This document shows, one piece after another, positions 7,907-16,595 of a DNA stretch of 64,000 bases. Position 1 is the stretch's first letter, and every line of letters begins with the position of its first letter. Source of the stretch: Paenochrobactrum glaciei (GTDB lineage: Bacteria > Pseudomonadota > Alphaproteobacteria > Rhizobiales > Rhizobiaceae); NCBI RefSeq assembly GCF_039522165.1, contig NZ_BAAADE010000001.1, positions 1,116,001 to 1,180,000 of the forward strand, given 5' to 3'. Position numbers and translations under genes: made by a program. A model generated the notes under the pieces. The model saw only the letters and a program-made list of their open reading frames with translations, searched no databases and had not been told where the DNA came from.

Positions 7907-9029
7907 TTTATCTGTAAACTCCGCTCATGCCCCTGCGATTGCCGGACGCTCTCTCTGGCAGGATGCATGGATTCGCCTGCGCAAAAACAAAGCCGCTGTT
8001 GCCAGCGCGATTGTGCTTGCTGTTCTCTCATTGGCCAGCATTTTCGGACCGATGCTGAGCCCCCATCCTTATGACAAAATCTACCCGCAATTCGTGCGTG
8101 TTGCGCCAAGCCTTGAAGCTTATCCGCGTGCAGACACCGTCTTGCCCGGCCTTGAAAAAGAAATGGCGCGCGCCCGTCTGAAAGCATCGGCAGAGCCGGA
8201 GCTATCGGGCAGCAATATTACCGTGCCTTTCACCGCACAGCGTGAAACAGATGAACGTGTGTTGCGCTACTTTGAGCGTTCTGACCTCTTCAGCAAGCCG
8301 ACAATCGAACTGGCTCCTGATGGGTTAAGCGGCACACTGACACTCAATGTAGCACGCAATTACTTTCTGCTCGGCACCGACAATCTGGGACGTGATATGT
8401 TATCGCGCACCATGATCGGTGTACGTATCTCGCTGGCGATCGGCCTTCTTGCCTCCATCATGTCTTTGGTGCTGGGCGTTGGTTATGGTGCGATTTCGGG
8501 TTATTTGGGCGGACGCGTCGATAATGTGATGATGCGCGTTGTGGATATTCTTTATTCGCTTCCCTTCATTTTCTTCGTCATCCTCATGCTGGTGTTTTTC
8601 GGAAGGTCGATTTTCATCATCTTCATTGCCATTGGTGCCACTGAGTGGCTGGACATGGCGCGTATTGTGCGCGGACAAACGCTGAGCCTCAAACGACAGG
8701 AGTTTGTGCAAGCCGCAGAAGCTCTGGGAGCCACACGGCGCGGCATCATCACCCGTCACATCATCCCCAACGCTCTGGGCCCTGTGATCGTGTTTGTGAC
8801 CCTGCTGGTACCAAAAGCCATTTTGCTAGAAAGCCTGTTATCCTTCCTTGGCCTCGGCGTGCAGGATCCGATGACCTCGCTTGGTTTGCTGATCTCAGAA
8901 GGCGCGCAAAATATGCGTGGTGCTTCTTGGCAGCTGATCTGGCCGGCTCTGACCCTCACCCTCATTCTGTTTGCCTTAAACTTCCTTGGCGACGGATTGC
9001 GCGACAGCTTAGACCCGAAGGATCGTTGA
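7899..9029 (+). CDS. oppC: Oligopeptide ABC transporter, permease 2
   Basis: A 376-residue DppC/OppC-type permease. I place the start at the ATG at 7899, which overlaps the oppB stop, rather than an in-frame ATG 72 nt upstream that would lie deep in oppB. After the first helix (near residue 35-55, AAVASAIVLAVLSLASIFGP) there is an unusually long periplasmic segment to about residue 165, as in OppC proteins of the YejE/OppC class. The transport domain follows, with the EAA motif EALGATRRGIITRHIIP. oppDF starts 1 nt after the stop. Confidence 0.93.
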   Translation: MTDLSVNSAHAPAIAGRSLWQDAWIRLRKNKAAVASAIVLAVLSLASIFGPMLSPHPYDKIYPQFVRVAPSLEAYPRADTVLPGLEKEMARARLKASAEPELSGSNITVPFTAQRETDERVLRYFERSDLFSKPTIELAPDGLSGTLTLNVARNYFLLGTDNLGRDMLSRTMIGVRISLAIGLLASIMSLVLGVGYGAISGYLGGRVDNVMMRVVDILYSLPFIFFVILMLVFFGRSIFIIFIAIGATEWLDMARIVRGQTLSLKRQEFVQAAEALGATRRGIITRHIIPNALGPVIVFVTLLVPKAILLESLLSFLGLGVQDPMTSLGLLISEGAQNMRGASWQLIWPALTLTLILFALNFLGDGLRDSLDPKDR

Positions 9030-9030
9030 T

Positions 9031-10635
9031 ATGACACAAGATAGCATTCTGACTGTCCGCGACCTTCGCGTTACATTTTCAACCAATGACGGGCCGGTAG
9101 AAGCCGTGCGCGGCATTGATCTGGATGTGAAGGCCGGAGAAACCATTGCCATTGTCGGTGAATCCGGCTCCGGTAAAAGCCAGACCACCATGGCCATCAT
9201 GGGCTTGCTTGCCAAAAATGGTGAAACCAGTGGTCAGGCACTTTATCGCGGTCAGGACATGATCGGCATGAGCGATCAGAGCTTAAATAAAATCCGTGGT
9301 GCGAAAATCACCATGATTTTTCAGGAGCCGATGACTTCGCTTGACCCGCTCTACCGCATTGGCGAGCAATTGGCCGAGCCTTTGCGTTTCCATGGCGGTT
9401 ATACCAAGAAAACTGCCCGCCCGCGCATTATCGAATTGTTGAAACTCGTCGGTATTCCCGAACCGGAACGCCGCATTGACAGCTATCCTTATGAGCTTTC
9501 CGGCGGCCAGCGTCAGCGCGTGATGATTGCAATGGCGCTTGCCAACAATCCGGATATCCTCATTGCCGACGAACCGACCACGGCGCTGGATGTGACCATT
9601 CAGGCGCAGATCATGGAGCTGTTGGCGGATTTGCAAAAACGCCTCGGCATGGCAATTGTCTTCATCACCCATGATCTGGGCATCGTCAAACGCTTTGCCG
9701 ACAAGGTCTATGTGATGCGCAACGGCGAAGTGGTGGAATCTGCGGAAACGCAGAAAATCTTCCGCGCGCCTGAGCATGACTACACCAAAATGCTGCTTGA
9801 TGCCGAGCCGGAAGGCACCAAAAACCCGCCACCAGCGGATGCACCGGTTTTGATGCAAGCCGACAATGTCACGGTGAGCTTTGACCTCAAAAAAGGTTGG
9901 TTCTCAGAAAACACAGTGCTTAAAGCCGTCAACGATATTTCGCTGACCTTGAAAGAGGGGCAGACCATCGGCGTGGTGGGCGAATCCGGTTCCGGCAAAT
10001 CGACACTCGGCCGCGCCATTTTGCGCCTTCTTAAAGCAGACGGCAAAATTGCCTATTTAGGCAAAGAGCTGCCGCTTGATCCGCAGGACATGCGGCCGAT
10101 GCGCCGTGAACTGCAATTGGTGTTTCAAGACCCCTTCGGCTCGCTTTCGCCACGTATGACCATCGGCCGTATCATCACCGAAGGTCTGCTGATCCACGAG
10201 CCGTCACTGAACGCCAAACAGCGGGATGAACGTGCCTGTGCAGCCCTTTTGGAAGTGGGGATGGATCCGTCGATGCGTAACCGCTATCCGCACGAATTTT
10301 CCGGCGGTCAGCGACAGCGTATTGCGATTGCCCGCACGATGATTTTGAAGCCACGCGTCATTGTGCTGGACGAGCCGACCAGTGCGCTTGACCGCTCGGT
10401 GCAAAAGCAAGTGGTGACATTGCTGCGTGATTTACAAACACAATATGGCCTGTCTTATCTCTTCATCAGCCATGATATGGCGGTGGTGCGTGCCGTGTCT
10501 GACTATGTGATTGTCATGCAAAACGGCAAAATCGTTGAGCAGGGCGACACGGTGCAAGTGTTTGATCATCCGCGTGAGGCTTACACCAAAACGCTGATGC
10601 AGGCAGCTTTAAGCGAAAAGCGCTTCGGCACTTAA
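9031..10635 (+). CDS. oppDF: Oligopeptide ABC transporter, fused OppD-OppF ATPase
   Basis: A 534-residue protein containing two complete ABC ATPase domains in one chain. The first has Walker A GESGSGKS at 43-50 and signature LSGGQ at 156-160. The second has Walker A GESGSGKS at 317-324 and signature FSGGQRQR near 425. A short oligopeptide-transporter linker (PADAPVLMQ) lies between them. Both domains have intact Walker B (IADEP, VLDEP) and H-loops (ITHD, ISHD), so both should be active. Fused ATPases of this kind energise OppBC-type importers. It is the last gene of the operon, followed by a terminator. Confidence 0.94.
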   Translation: MTQDSILTVRDLRVTFSTNDGPVEAVRGIDLDVKAGETIAIVGESGSGKSQTTMAIMGLLAKNGETSGQALYRGQDMIGMSDQSLNKIRGAKITMIFQEPMTSLDPLYRIGEQLAEPLRFHGGYTKKTARPRIIELLKLVGIPEPERRIDSYPYELSGGQRQRVMIAMALANNPDILIADEPTTALDVTIQAQIMELLADLQKRLGMAIVFITHDLGIVKRFADKVYVMRNGEVVESAETQKIFRAPEHDYTKMLLDAEPEGTKNPPPADAPVLMQADNVTVSFDLKKGWFSENTVLKAVNDISLTLKEGQTIGVVGESGSGKSTLGRAILRLLKADGKIAYLGKELPLDPQDMRPMRRELQLVFQDPFGSLSPRMTIGRIITEGLLIHEPSLNAKQRDERACAALLEVGMDPSMRNRYPHEFSGGQRQRIAIARTMILKPRVIVLDEPTSALDRSVQKQVVTLLRDLQTQYGLSYLFISHDMAVVRAVSDYVIVMQNGKIVEQGDTVQVFDHPREAYTKTLMQAALSEKRFGT

Positions 10636-10660
10636 AACCTCAGTTGCAGAACAAAAAAAT

Positions 10661-10693
10661 AAAAGGCGGCCTCATCAGAGACCGCCTTTTTTT
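10661..10693. terminator. Bidirectional terminator between oppDF and arsC
   Basis: AAAAGGCGG ... CCGCCTTTT with T-run on both strands separates the convergent oppDF and arsC genes. Confidence 0.85.
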
Positions 10694-10695
10694 AA

Positions 10696-11046
10696 TTACG
10701 GCAGCACCTCAAAAACCTTCTCCAGCGGGCGGCAAAGAACTGCGCCTTTATCACTGACCACAATAGGGCGGTTAATTAGCACCGGATGCGCGATCATTGC
10801 ATCCAGCAATGCGTCATCGGACAGGCTTTCATCGCCAAGACCAAGCTCCCCATAGGGCGTGCCGCGCTCACGCAGAAAATGGCGTACCGGCTCACCCGAT
10901 TTTGCAATCACGGCTTTCAATTCATCGCGGCTTGGCGGTGTTTTCAAATATTCGATAATCTGCGGTTCAATGCCTTTTTCACGAATTGCCGCCAGTGCAT
11001 TACGGGATGTGCTGCAAGCCGGATTATGATAAATGATAACTGACAT
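10696..11046 (-). CDS. arsC: Arsenate reductase (glutaredoxin-dependent)
   Basis: A 116-residue ArsC of the glutaredoxin-coupled type, which reduces arsenate to arsenite through a single nucleophilic cysteine. The active-site loop YHNPACSTSR carries C11, and the later basic residues expected for arsenate binding are in LINRPIVV and VLCRPLEKV. No arsenite pump or ArsR gene adjoins it, so it may be a general ArsC/Spx-fold reductase rather than part of a resistance operon. It faces an aldehyde dehydrogenase gene across a 131-nt gap. Confidence 0.93.
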   Translation of the reverse strand: MSVIIYHNPACSTSRNALAAIREKGIEPQIIEYLKTPPSRDELKAVIAKSGEPVRHFLRERGTPYGELGLGDESLSDDALLDAMIAHPVLINRPIVVSDKGAVLCRPLEKVFEVLP

Positions 11047-11177
11047 TTCTTCTCCGTTTCACATAAGCTCTTTATGATTGCGGTTGACGTGAACCGCTAT
11101 AGCCCCCATGTCTATAGCTAACATATTTGATCTTTGCTTATCACAAACAAATCATAACCGGTACAGGAGCTCACCCC

Positions 11178-12605
11178 ATGCAAAACGCAAAAAAATTCTA
11201 CATTGACGGCGCATGGGTTGATCCGGTCGTGCCTGCCACGATTGATGTGATTGATCCTTCCACCGAGCAGGTCTTTGCGACTATTTCCGCTGGCAGCAAA
11301 GCTGATGCTGACAAGGCCGTTGCGGCTGCAAAAGCCGCCTTCACAAGCTTTTCACAAACCACCAAACAAGAGCGCCTTGATATTTTGAAGCGCCTTTTGG
11401 CTGCCTATAATAACCGTATTGAAGAATTCGGCAAAATTATCTCGCAAGAAATGGGCGCACCACTGGATATGGCAATCAGCGATCAGGCTGGCACCGGCAC
11501 CGGCCATTTGGCGCAGATGATCAAAACACTCGAAGAGTTTGATTTCGATTATATGCAGGGACAGACCAAAATCACCCATGAGCCGGTGGGCGTTGTGGCG
11601 ATGATTACCCCTTGGAACTGGCCGATCAACCAGATTGCCTCCAAAGTTGCACCTGCTATTGCAGCCGGTTGCACCATGGTGCTGAAACCTTCGGAAATTG
11701 CTCCGTTAAACGCCATTCTGTTTGCTGAAATCATGCATGAAGCAGGCGTGCCTAAGGGCGTGTTCAATCTGGTCAATGGTGACGGCCCAAGTGTCGGGCA
11801 GGTGCTGGCAGAGCACAAGCACGTCGACATGGTTTCCTTCACCGGTTCCACGCGCGCTGGTGTGATTGTCGCGCAAAGTGCGGCACCAACCGTCAAGCGT
11901 GTGCATCAGGAACTGGGCGGAAAATCACCGAATATCGTGCTGCGCAGTGCTGATTTGAAAAAGGCCATTCCGGCTGGTGTTTTCCATTGCTTTAACAATA
12001 GCGGCCAGTCTTGTAATGCGCCGACACGCATGTATGTGCCTTCAGAAAAAATGGATGAAGTGATTGCACTTGCCAAAGTGGCTGCGGAAAAAGTGCGCGT
12101 GGGTGCGCCGTCTGATCCAAACACCACCATGGGGCCAGTGGTCAGCGAAGTGCAATATAACAAGATCCAAGACCTCATCCAGTCCGGCATTGATGAAGGC
12201 GCGGAACTGGTAACTGGTGGCACCGGCAGACCGGCAGAACTTAATAGCGGCTATTATGTGCGTCCGACCGTCTTTGCCCGCGTTAAACAAGATATGCGCA
12301 TCGCGCGTGAAGAAATCTTTGGCCCTGTGCTTTCCATTCTCGAATATGACACGGTTGAAAACGCTATCGAATTGGCCAATGACACCGAATACGGACTTGC
12401 GTCTTATATTCAGGGTGATCTGGAAGAAGCACGCGCCATTGCGCCAAAGCTTCGCACCGGCACCGTGCGGATCAATCGTCCGGCATGGGATAGTGCGGCA
12501 CCTTTCGGCGGCTATAAACAATCCGGCAATGGCCGCGAATACGGCTTATTCGGCCTGATGGAGTTTTTGGAAATCAAAGGCATTCTCGGTTACGAGGAAG
12601 CTTGA
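11178..12605 (+). CDS. NAD(P)-dependent aldehyde dehydrogenase
   Basis: A 475-residue cytosolic aldehyde dehydrogenase. The ATG at 11178 follows CAGGAG by 8 nt and gives the standard family N-terminus (KKFYIDGAWVDP). An in-frame ATG 51 nt upstream lacks a ribosome site. Catalytic residues are N147 (TPWNWP), E245 (HQELGGKSPN) and C279 (NSGQSCNAPTR), all intact. The GQSC active site and overall sequence resemble the broad-substrate enzymes rather than a named pathway enzyme, so I give no symbol. alkB starts 25 nt downstream and may be co-transcribed. Confidence 0.92.
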   Translation: MQNAKKFYIDGAWVDPVVPATIDVIDPSTEQVFATISAGSKADADKAVAAAKAAFTSFSQTTKQERLDILKRLLAAYNNRIEEFGKIISQEMGAPLDMAISDQAGTGTGHLAQMIKTLEEFDFDYMQGQTKITHEPVGVVAMITPWNWPINQIASKVAPAIAAGCTMVLKPSEIAPLNAILFAEIMHEAGVPKGVFNLVNGDGPSVGQVLAEHKHVDMVSFTGSTRAGVIVAQSAAPTVKRVHQELGGKSPNIVLRSADLKKAIPAGVFHCFNNSGQSCNAPTRMYVPSEKMDEVIALAKVAAEKVRVGAPSDPNTTMGPVVSEVQYNKIQDLIQSGIDEGAELVTGGTGRPAELNSGYYVRPTVFARVKQDMRIAREEIFGPVLSILEYDTVENAIELANDTEYGLASYIQGDLEEARAIAPKLRTGTVRINRPAWDSAAPFGGYKQSGNGREYGLFGLMEFLEIKGILGYEEA

Positions 12606-12630
12606 AGATCAACCAGCGCCCTTAACATTC

Positions 12631-13284
12631 ATGACATTTGATTTATTCGCAAATCAGGCACCAGCCCTTCCGCCAGTAGAACATATGGCGGAGGGTGCTG
12701 TTTTATTGCGCCAATTTGCAAGCCCCTATGAAGCAGATATTTTAACCGCATTGCGGCAGGTGGTGGATATCTCGCCATTTCGTCATTTGGTGACACCGGG
12801 CGGCTATCAAATGTCAGTTGCCATGACCAATTGCGGCAAAGCCGGATGGGTTTCTGATCGCACGGGATATCGCTATGATCCGATCGATCCGATGACACAA
12901 CAACCATGGCCTGCCATGCCGCAGAGTTTTTTAACACTGGCTCAGCAAGCAGCCAAAGAAGCGGGTTACGCTGATTTTACGCCTGATGTTTGCCTGATGA
13001 ACCGTTATCTGCCTGCGAGTAAATTATCACTGCATCAGGACAAAGACGAACAAGACCTGCGTCATCCGATTGTGTCGGTTTCGCTAGGATTGCCCGCTAT
13101 TTTTCAATTTGGTGGATTAAGCCGCCAGGATAAAATTACCAAATACCCGCTCCACCACAGTGATGTGGTTGTATGGGGTGGTGCTTCACGGCTTTATTAT
13201 CACGGTATTTTACCGCTTAAAGAAGGCGAGCACCCGATTTTCAGGCGCTCGCGCATCAATTTAACCTTCAGAAAAGCACTCTGA
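12631..13284 (+). CDS. alkB: DNA oxidative demethylase AlkB
   Basis: A 217-residue Fe(II)/2-oxoglutarate dioxygenase that repairs N1-methyladenine and N3-methylcytosine by direct reversal. Iron ligands H135, D137 (LHQDKDEQD) and H191 (LYYHGIL) and the 2-oxoglutarate arginines R208 and R214 (SRINLTFR) are all present, four residues offset from E. coli AlkB. The substrate-side motif IFQFGGL is also conserved. No ada gene or Ada box is visible nearby, so its control here may differ from that in E. coli. It is convergent with the MFS gene, 8 nt apart, with CTGACT/AGTCAG symmetry at the junction. Confidence 0.96.
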   Translation: MTFDLFANQAPALPPVEHMAEGAVLLRQFASPYEADILTALRQVVDISPFRHLVTPGGYQMSVAMTNCGKAGWVSDRTGYRYDPIDPMTQQPWPAMPQSFLTLAQQAAKEAGYADFTPDVCLMNRYLPASKLSLHQDKDEQDLRHPIVSVSLGLPAIFQFGGLSRQDKITKYPLHHSDVVVWGGASRLYYHGILPLKEGEHPIFRRSRINLTFRKAL

Positions 13285-13292
13285 CTGATTTT

Positions 13293-14612
13293 TTAAGTCA
13301 GCGCCTGCTGTTTGGTTTCCACATCAATAAAGAAGGCGATAATTGCCGCGACCAGCAACAGCGCAGCAAACATGCCCACCGCCATGATAAAGCTCTGGCT
13401 GATCACCCATGCCAGCACGGATGGTGCGAGCAAACCGCCAAGACGCGCCATGGCTCCGGCAGCCCCCATTCCACTGCCGCGCAATGCAGTCGGGTAGAGT
13501 TCCGGCGTAAAGGCGTAGAGTGCGCCCCATGTGCCAAGCAACGCAAAGCTCATGACCAGAATGGACATGCCAACGAGGAACGAACTACCGGCAACGGTAA
13601 AGAGGAAACAGGCCGCAGCACTGATAAACAGAAAAGCGATCAGCGTATTGCGACGCCCCCATGTTTCAACGCCGTAAGCTGCCAGTGCATAGCCCGGCAA
13701 TTGCGCCAATGCGACAATAACCAAGAAACCATAACCGCGCACAAAACCGAAACCATCGCTGGAAAGCTTGGCCGGAATCCATGTGAAAATGCCATAATAA
13801 GAAACAGACACCAAAAACCAGATCGCAAGCGTGGTGAGCGTGCGCTGGCGTAAAGCAGGTGAAAACAGGCTTTCATTGCTGACCAGTTGCGGTGCAGTCA
13901 GCTGTATATTGGCATCAAGTTCCGGCTTGCCATTGGTGCGCAAAACACGGTTCATCACATGTTTTGCTTGTTCTGTATCGCCGTTTTTCATCAAGTGCAT
14001 CGGAGATTCCGGCACCCAGATGCGCAACCAGATGCCAATAATGGCAGGTGCAGCCGTGACGATGAAAATATAGCGCCATGCGTCTTCAACACCTGCAAGG
14101 CTGGCACCCCATGCGGCAAGAGCAATCACTACTGTGCCAACGGCCCAGAAACCTTCCAGCATCACCAGCCAGCGACCACGGGTTTTACTCGGCAGAAACT
14201 CAGCCATCATCGCATAATCAACCGGCAAAGTGCCGCCAACGGCCATGCCGGTGAGAAAACGAAGCCCTAAAAGAATGCCGAAACTTGGCGAAAAGGCAGA
14301 TAACAAACCAAACACCGCATCACATGCAACGGTGATGAGCAGTACACGGCGGCGGCCATATTTATCCGCCAGACGGCCAAAGACGGCCGCCCCAATCAGC
14401 ATACCTAAGAAAAACAAAGTGCCGGTTTGCAAAGCTTGCGGCAAAGTAAGGCCAAAGGTCAGCGCGATGGAGGCACTGGTAAAACCAACCGCCAGCACCT
14501 GCATGGCATCTGCTGCCCAGACAAGGCCGAATACACCAAGCAAATGGCGCTGGAAACGCCCTGTGCCCGCCTGATCCAATGTTTGTTCGATTGTTTGCTT
14601 AACTGGGGTCAC
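13293..14612 (-). CDS. MFS transporter (NiaP/SV2-like)
   Basis: A 12-helix major facilitator of about 439 residues. I prefer the GTG at 14612, which has AGGAG nine bases upstream, over an in-frame GTG at 14642 without one. The loop 2-3 motif GRLADKYGRRRVLL and the PVDYAMMAEFLPSKTRGRW segment place it with the sugar/organic-acid branch that includes NiaP and SV2-like carriers. The substrate is unknown. It is downstream of and in the same direction as the lysR gene. The divergent neighbours are a D-amino-acid aminotransferase and a DmpA peptidase, so uptake of a D-amino acid, amide or related amphiphile is a reasonable guess. Confidence 0.88.
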   Translation of the reverse strand: MTPVKQTIEQTLDQAGTGRFQRHLLGVFGLVWAADAMQVLAVGFTSASIALTFGLTLPQALQTGTLFFLGMLIGAAVFGRLADKYGRRRVLLITVACDAVFGLLSAFSPSFGILLGLRFLTGMAVGGTLPVDYAMMAEFLPSKTRGRWLVMLEGFWAVGTVVIALAAWGASLAGVEDAWRYIFIVTAAPAIIGIWLRIWVPESPMHLMKNGDTEQAKHVMNRVLRTNGKPELDANIQLTAPQLVSNESLFSPALRQRTLTTLAIWFLVSVSYYGIFTWIPAKLSSDGFGFVRGYGFLVIVALAQLPGYALAAYGVETWGRRNTLIAFLFISAAACFLFTVAGSSFLVGMSILVMSFALLGTWGALYAFTPELYPTALRGSGMGAAGAMARLGGLLAPSVLAWVISQSFIMAVGMFAALLLVAAIIAFFIDVETKQQALT

Positions 14613-14663
14613 GATTGATGGCTCCTCGCCTGCCTTGTGCACCGATAATGATGTTCCGATAAG

Positions 14664-15560
14664 TTATTTAATAATGTTTTGCCAGAGGGTTTCAGCCCGT
14701 GGCGACAATGTTTTTAAATGGCGATAAATGCGGATTTCCGAGGTGATCTGCCATTGTTCATCATTGCTTGCCAGCACCAGTTGACCATTGGCAAGCTCTG
14801 CCGCAATCAGACTTTCCGGCAACCATGCAACACCCCAGCCGGCCAAGGCCATCGCTTTCAAGCCGACTGACATGGTGTTTTCATGCACAACGCGGCGCTT
14901 GAAATCCGGCACTTGCGTGAATTGTTTTTCCAAGGCCGTGCCAAAAAACGACGTATCGCCATAGCTTAAAAATGGCAGTTCGGTGCCATCCGCCATCGCT
15001 TTATCGAGCAACAAACCATCAGGATGAGGGGCTGAAACCGGCAGCAAACGCTCTTCACCTAAGCCATGATAAGCATAATGGCTGGTGTCGAGCTGAAACG
15101 GCACATTTTCATGCGCATAGGTCAGCAAAAATTCGGCTTCACCATCAGAAAGCGTTTCGACATTTTCTTCAATGCCACCGCGATCCGGGCAAAGGCGCGA
15201 CTGGATCGGCCCCATCTGCTCTTGCAACTTTTGCAGCCATATCGGAAAGAAGGTAACGGTCAGAGTTTGCAGACCGGAAAAACTGATAATCTTCAGCTCA
15301 TCGCCATTGGGCTGCAATGCCGCACGGGTGCGATAAAAATTGCGCAATGTTTCCTGTGCCACAGGCAAAAAGGCTTTGCCCTCTTTGGTCAGTTCAGCTG
15401 GAAAGGTTGCGCGGTTCACCAAGGTGACACCAAGCCAGATTTCCAGCTGTTTGATGCGCCGGCTAAATGCAGATTGCGTCACATGGCGCAATTCTGAGGC
15501 GCGAGTAAAACTGGAAGTCGAAGCGAGAACTGTAAAGTCCTCCAGCCATTTCAGTTCCAT
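14664..15560 (-). CDS. LysR-family transcriptional regulator
   Basis: A 298-residue LysR-type regulator: an N-terminal winged helix-turn-helix (about 1-60, with FTRASELRHVTQSAFSRRIK) and a C-terminal effector-binding domain. It sits between the MFS gene it probably co-transcribes with and the divergent D-amino-acid aminotransferase gene. The 154-nt divergent gap holds a perfect LysR-type palindrome. It most likely controls both the lysR-MFS and aminotransferase-peptidase units; the inducer is not known. Confidence 0.93.
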   Translation of the reverse strand: MELKWLEDFTVLASTSSFTRASELRHVTQSAFSRRIKQLEIWLGVTLVNRATFPAELTKEGKAFLPVAQETLRNFYRTRAALQPNGDELKIISFSGLQTLTVTFFPIWLQKLQEQMGPIQSRLCPDRGGIEENVETLSDGEAEFLLTYAHENVPFQLDTSHYAYHGLGEERLLPVSAPHPDGLLLDKAMADGTELPFLSYGDTSFFGTALEKQFTQVPDFKRRVVHENTMSVGLKAMALAGWGVAWLPESLIAAELANGQLVLASNDEQWQITSEIRIYRHLKTLSPRAETLWQNIIK

Positions 15561-15604
15561 TTAACAACCTGCCCTTCATCGAAGAGAATTTGAACACCAT
15601 CATC

Positions 15605-15633
15605 CTTATGCATTTCTTGCATAAGAATTGCAA
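15605..15633. promoter_or_regulatory. Palindromic LysR-type operator
   Basis: CTTATGCA (15605-15612), 5-nt spacer, TGCATAAG (15618-15625) is a perfect inverted repeat containing a T-N11-A LysR box (T15609 to A15621). It overlaps a second dyad TTGCA-N7-TGCAA (15617-15633). It lies between the divergent lysR and aminotransferase genes. Confidence 0.65.
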
Positions 15634-15714
15634 AACAAAGCAATAGCCGTCACAGCATTAATTGCTTAAATTACCTTATTGCTTTTTTTCATGCCCCCCA
15701 CCGGAGTGTTCCTT

Positions 15715-16578
15715 GTGACCAGAACAATTTATATCAACGACCAGTTCGTGAGCGAACAGGACGCGAAAATTTCTATCTTTGACCGCGGTTTTCTTTTTGC
15801 CGACGCTATTTATGAAGTCAGCGCCGTTGTTGAAGGCCGCTTGGTTGATAATGATCTGCATTTGACCCGTCTGGAACGCTCTCTGGGCGAAATCGACATT
15901 CCGATGCCGATGCCAAAAGAAGACATCATCAAGTTACAGGCTGAATTGATCCGCCGCAATAATCTGCGCGAAGGCGTGGTTTACATCCAGATCACCCGCG
16001 GCACCGCCGAGCGTGATTTCGGCTATGCCGCAGACATGAAGCCTAACTTTGTCATGCTGACTCAGGTGAAAAACATCACCAACAGCGCTGGCGCAAAAAA
16101 CGGCATCGCCATTGATCTGGCACCTGACAACCGCTGGACACGCCGCGACATCAAAACCACCATGCTGCTGGCACAGGTTCTGGCCAAGAAAACCGCACAT
16201 GATGCCGGTTATCAGGATGTGTGGCTGGTTGAAGACAACCACATTACCGAAGGCGGCTCTTCCAGCGCGTTCATCATCACCAAAGACAATGTGCTGATCA
16301 CCCGCCCGAACTCCAACAAAATTCTGCCGGGCTGCACCCGTAAGGCCGTGTTGAAGATTGCCGAAGAACAGAACCTGACTGTTGAAGAACGCCTTTTCAC
16401 ACCTGAAGAAGCTTTCAATGCGAAAGAAGCTTTTCTCACCAGCGCCTCAAGCTTTGTCACACCGGTTATCCGTATTCAGGAACATGTGATTGCTGACGGC
16501 AGGCCGGGCCCGCTGACCCTGCGCTTACAGGAAATCTACATGGAACTGGCCCGCACCGGCTCAGAACCAATTATCTGA
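15715..16578 (+). CDS. dat: D-amino-acid aminotransferase (PLP class IV)
   Basis: A 287-residue fold-type IV PLP enzyme that exchanges the amino group of D-amino acids with 2-oxo acids (D-alanine plus 2-oxoglutarate to pyruvate plus D-glutamate in the type enzyme). The PLP lysine is K147 in TRRDIKTTMLL, as in the Bacillus enzymes. FDRGFLFADAIYEV near the start and EGGSSSAFI near 180 are also typical. I chose the GTG at 15715, preceded by CCGGAG at 8 nt, over an in-frame ATG 36 nt upstream. A branched-chain or 4-amino-4-deoxychorismate-lyase activity is less likely given the RDIK motif. The DmpA-type peptidase gene follows by 17 nt. Confidence 0.88.
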   Translation: MTRTIYINDQFVSEQDAKISIFDRGFLFADAIYEVSAVVEGRLVDNDLHLTRLERSLGEIDIPMPMPKEDIIKLQAELIRRNNLREGVVYIQITRGTAERDFGYAADMKPNFVMLTQVKNITNSAGAKNGIAIDLAPDNRWTRRDIKTTMLLAQVLAKKTAHDAGYQDVWLVEDNHITEGGSSSAFIITKDNVLITRPNSNKILPGCTRKAVLKIAEEQNLTVEERLFTPEEAFNAKEAFLTSASSFVTPVIRIQEHVIADGRPGPLTLRLQEIYMELARTGSEPII

Positions 16579-16595
16579 TAAAAGGATTGAAGACG

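Noticed and set aside
9283..9858. 191-codon minus-strand frame opposite oppDF
   Set aside because: Antisense to the first ATPase domain; no independent evidence.
10696..11046. Arsenic-resistance island
   Set aside because: Only arsC is present, without arsR, arsB/acr3 or arsH; flanked by ordinary metabolic genes.
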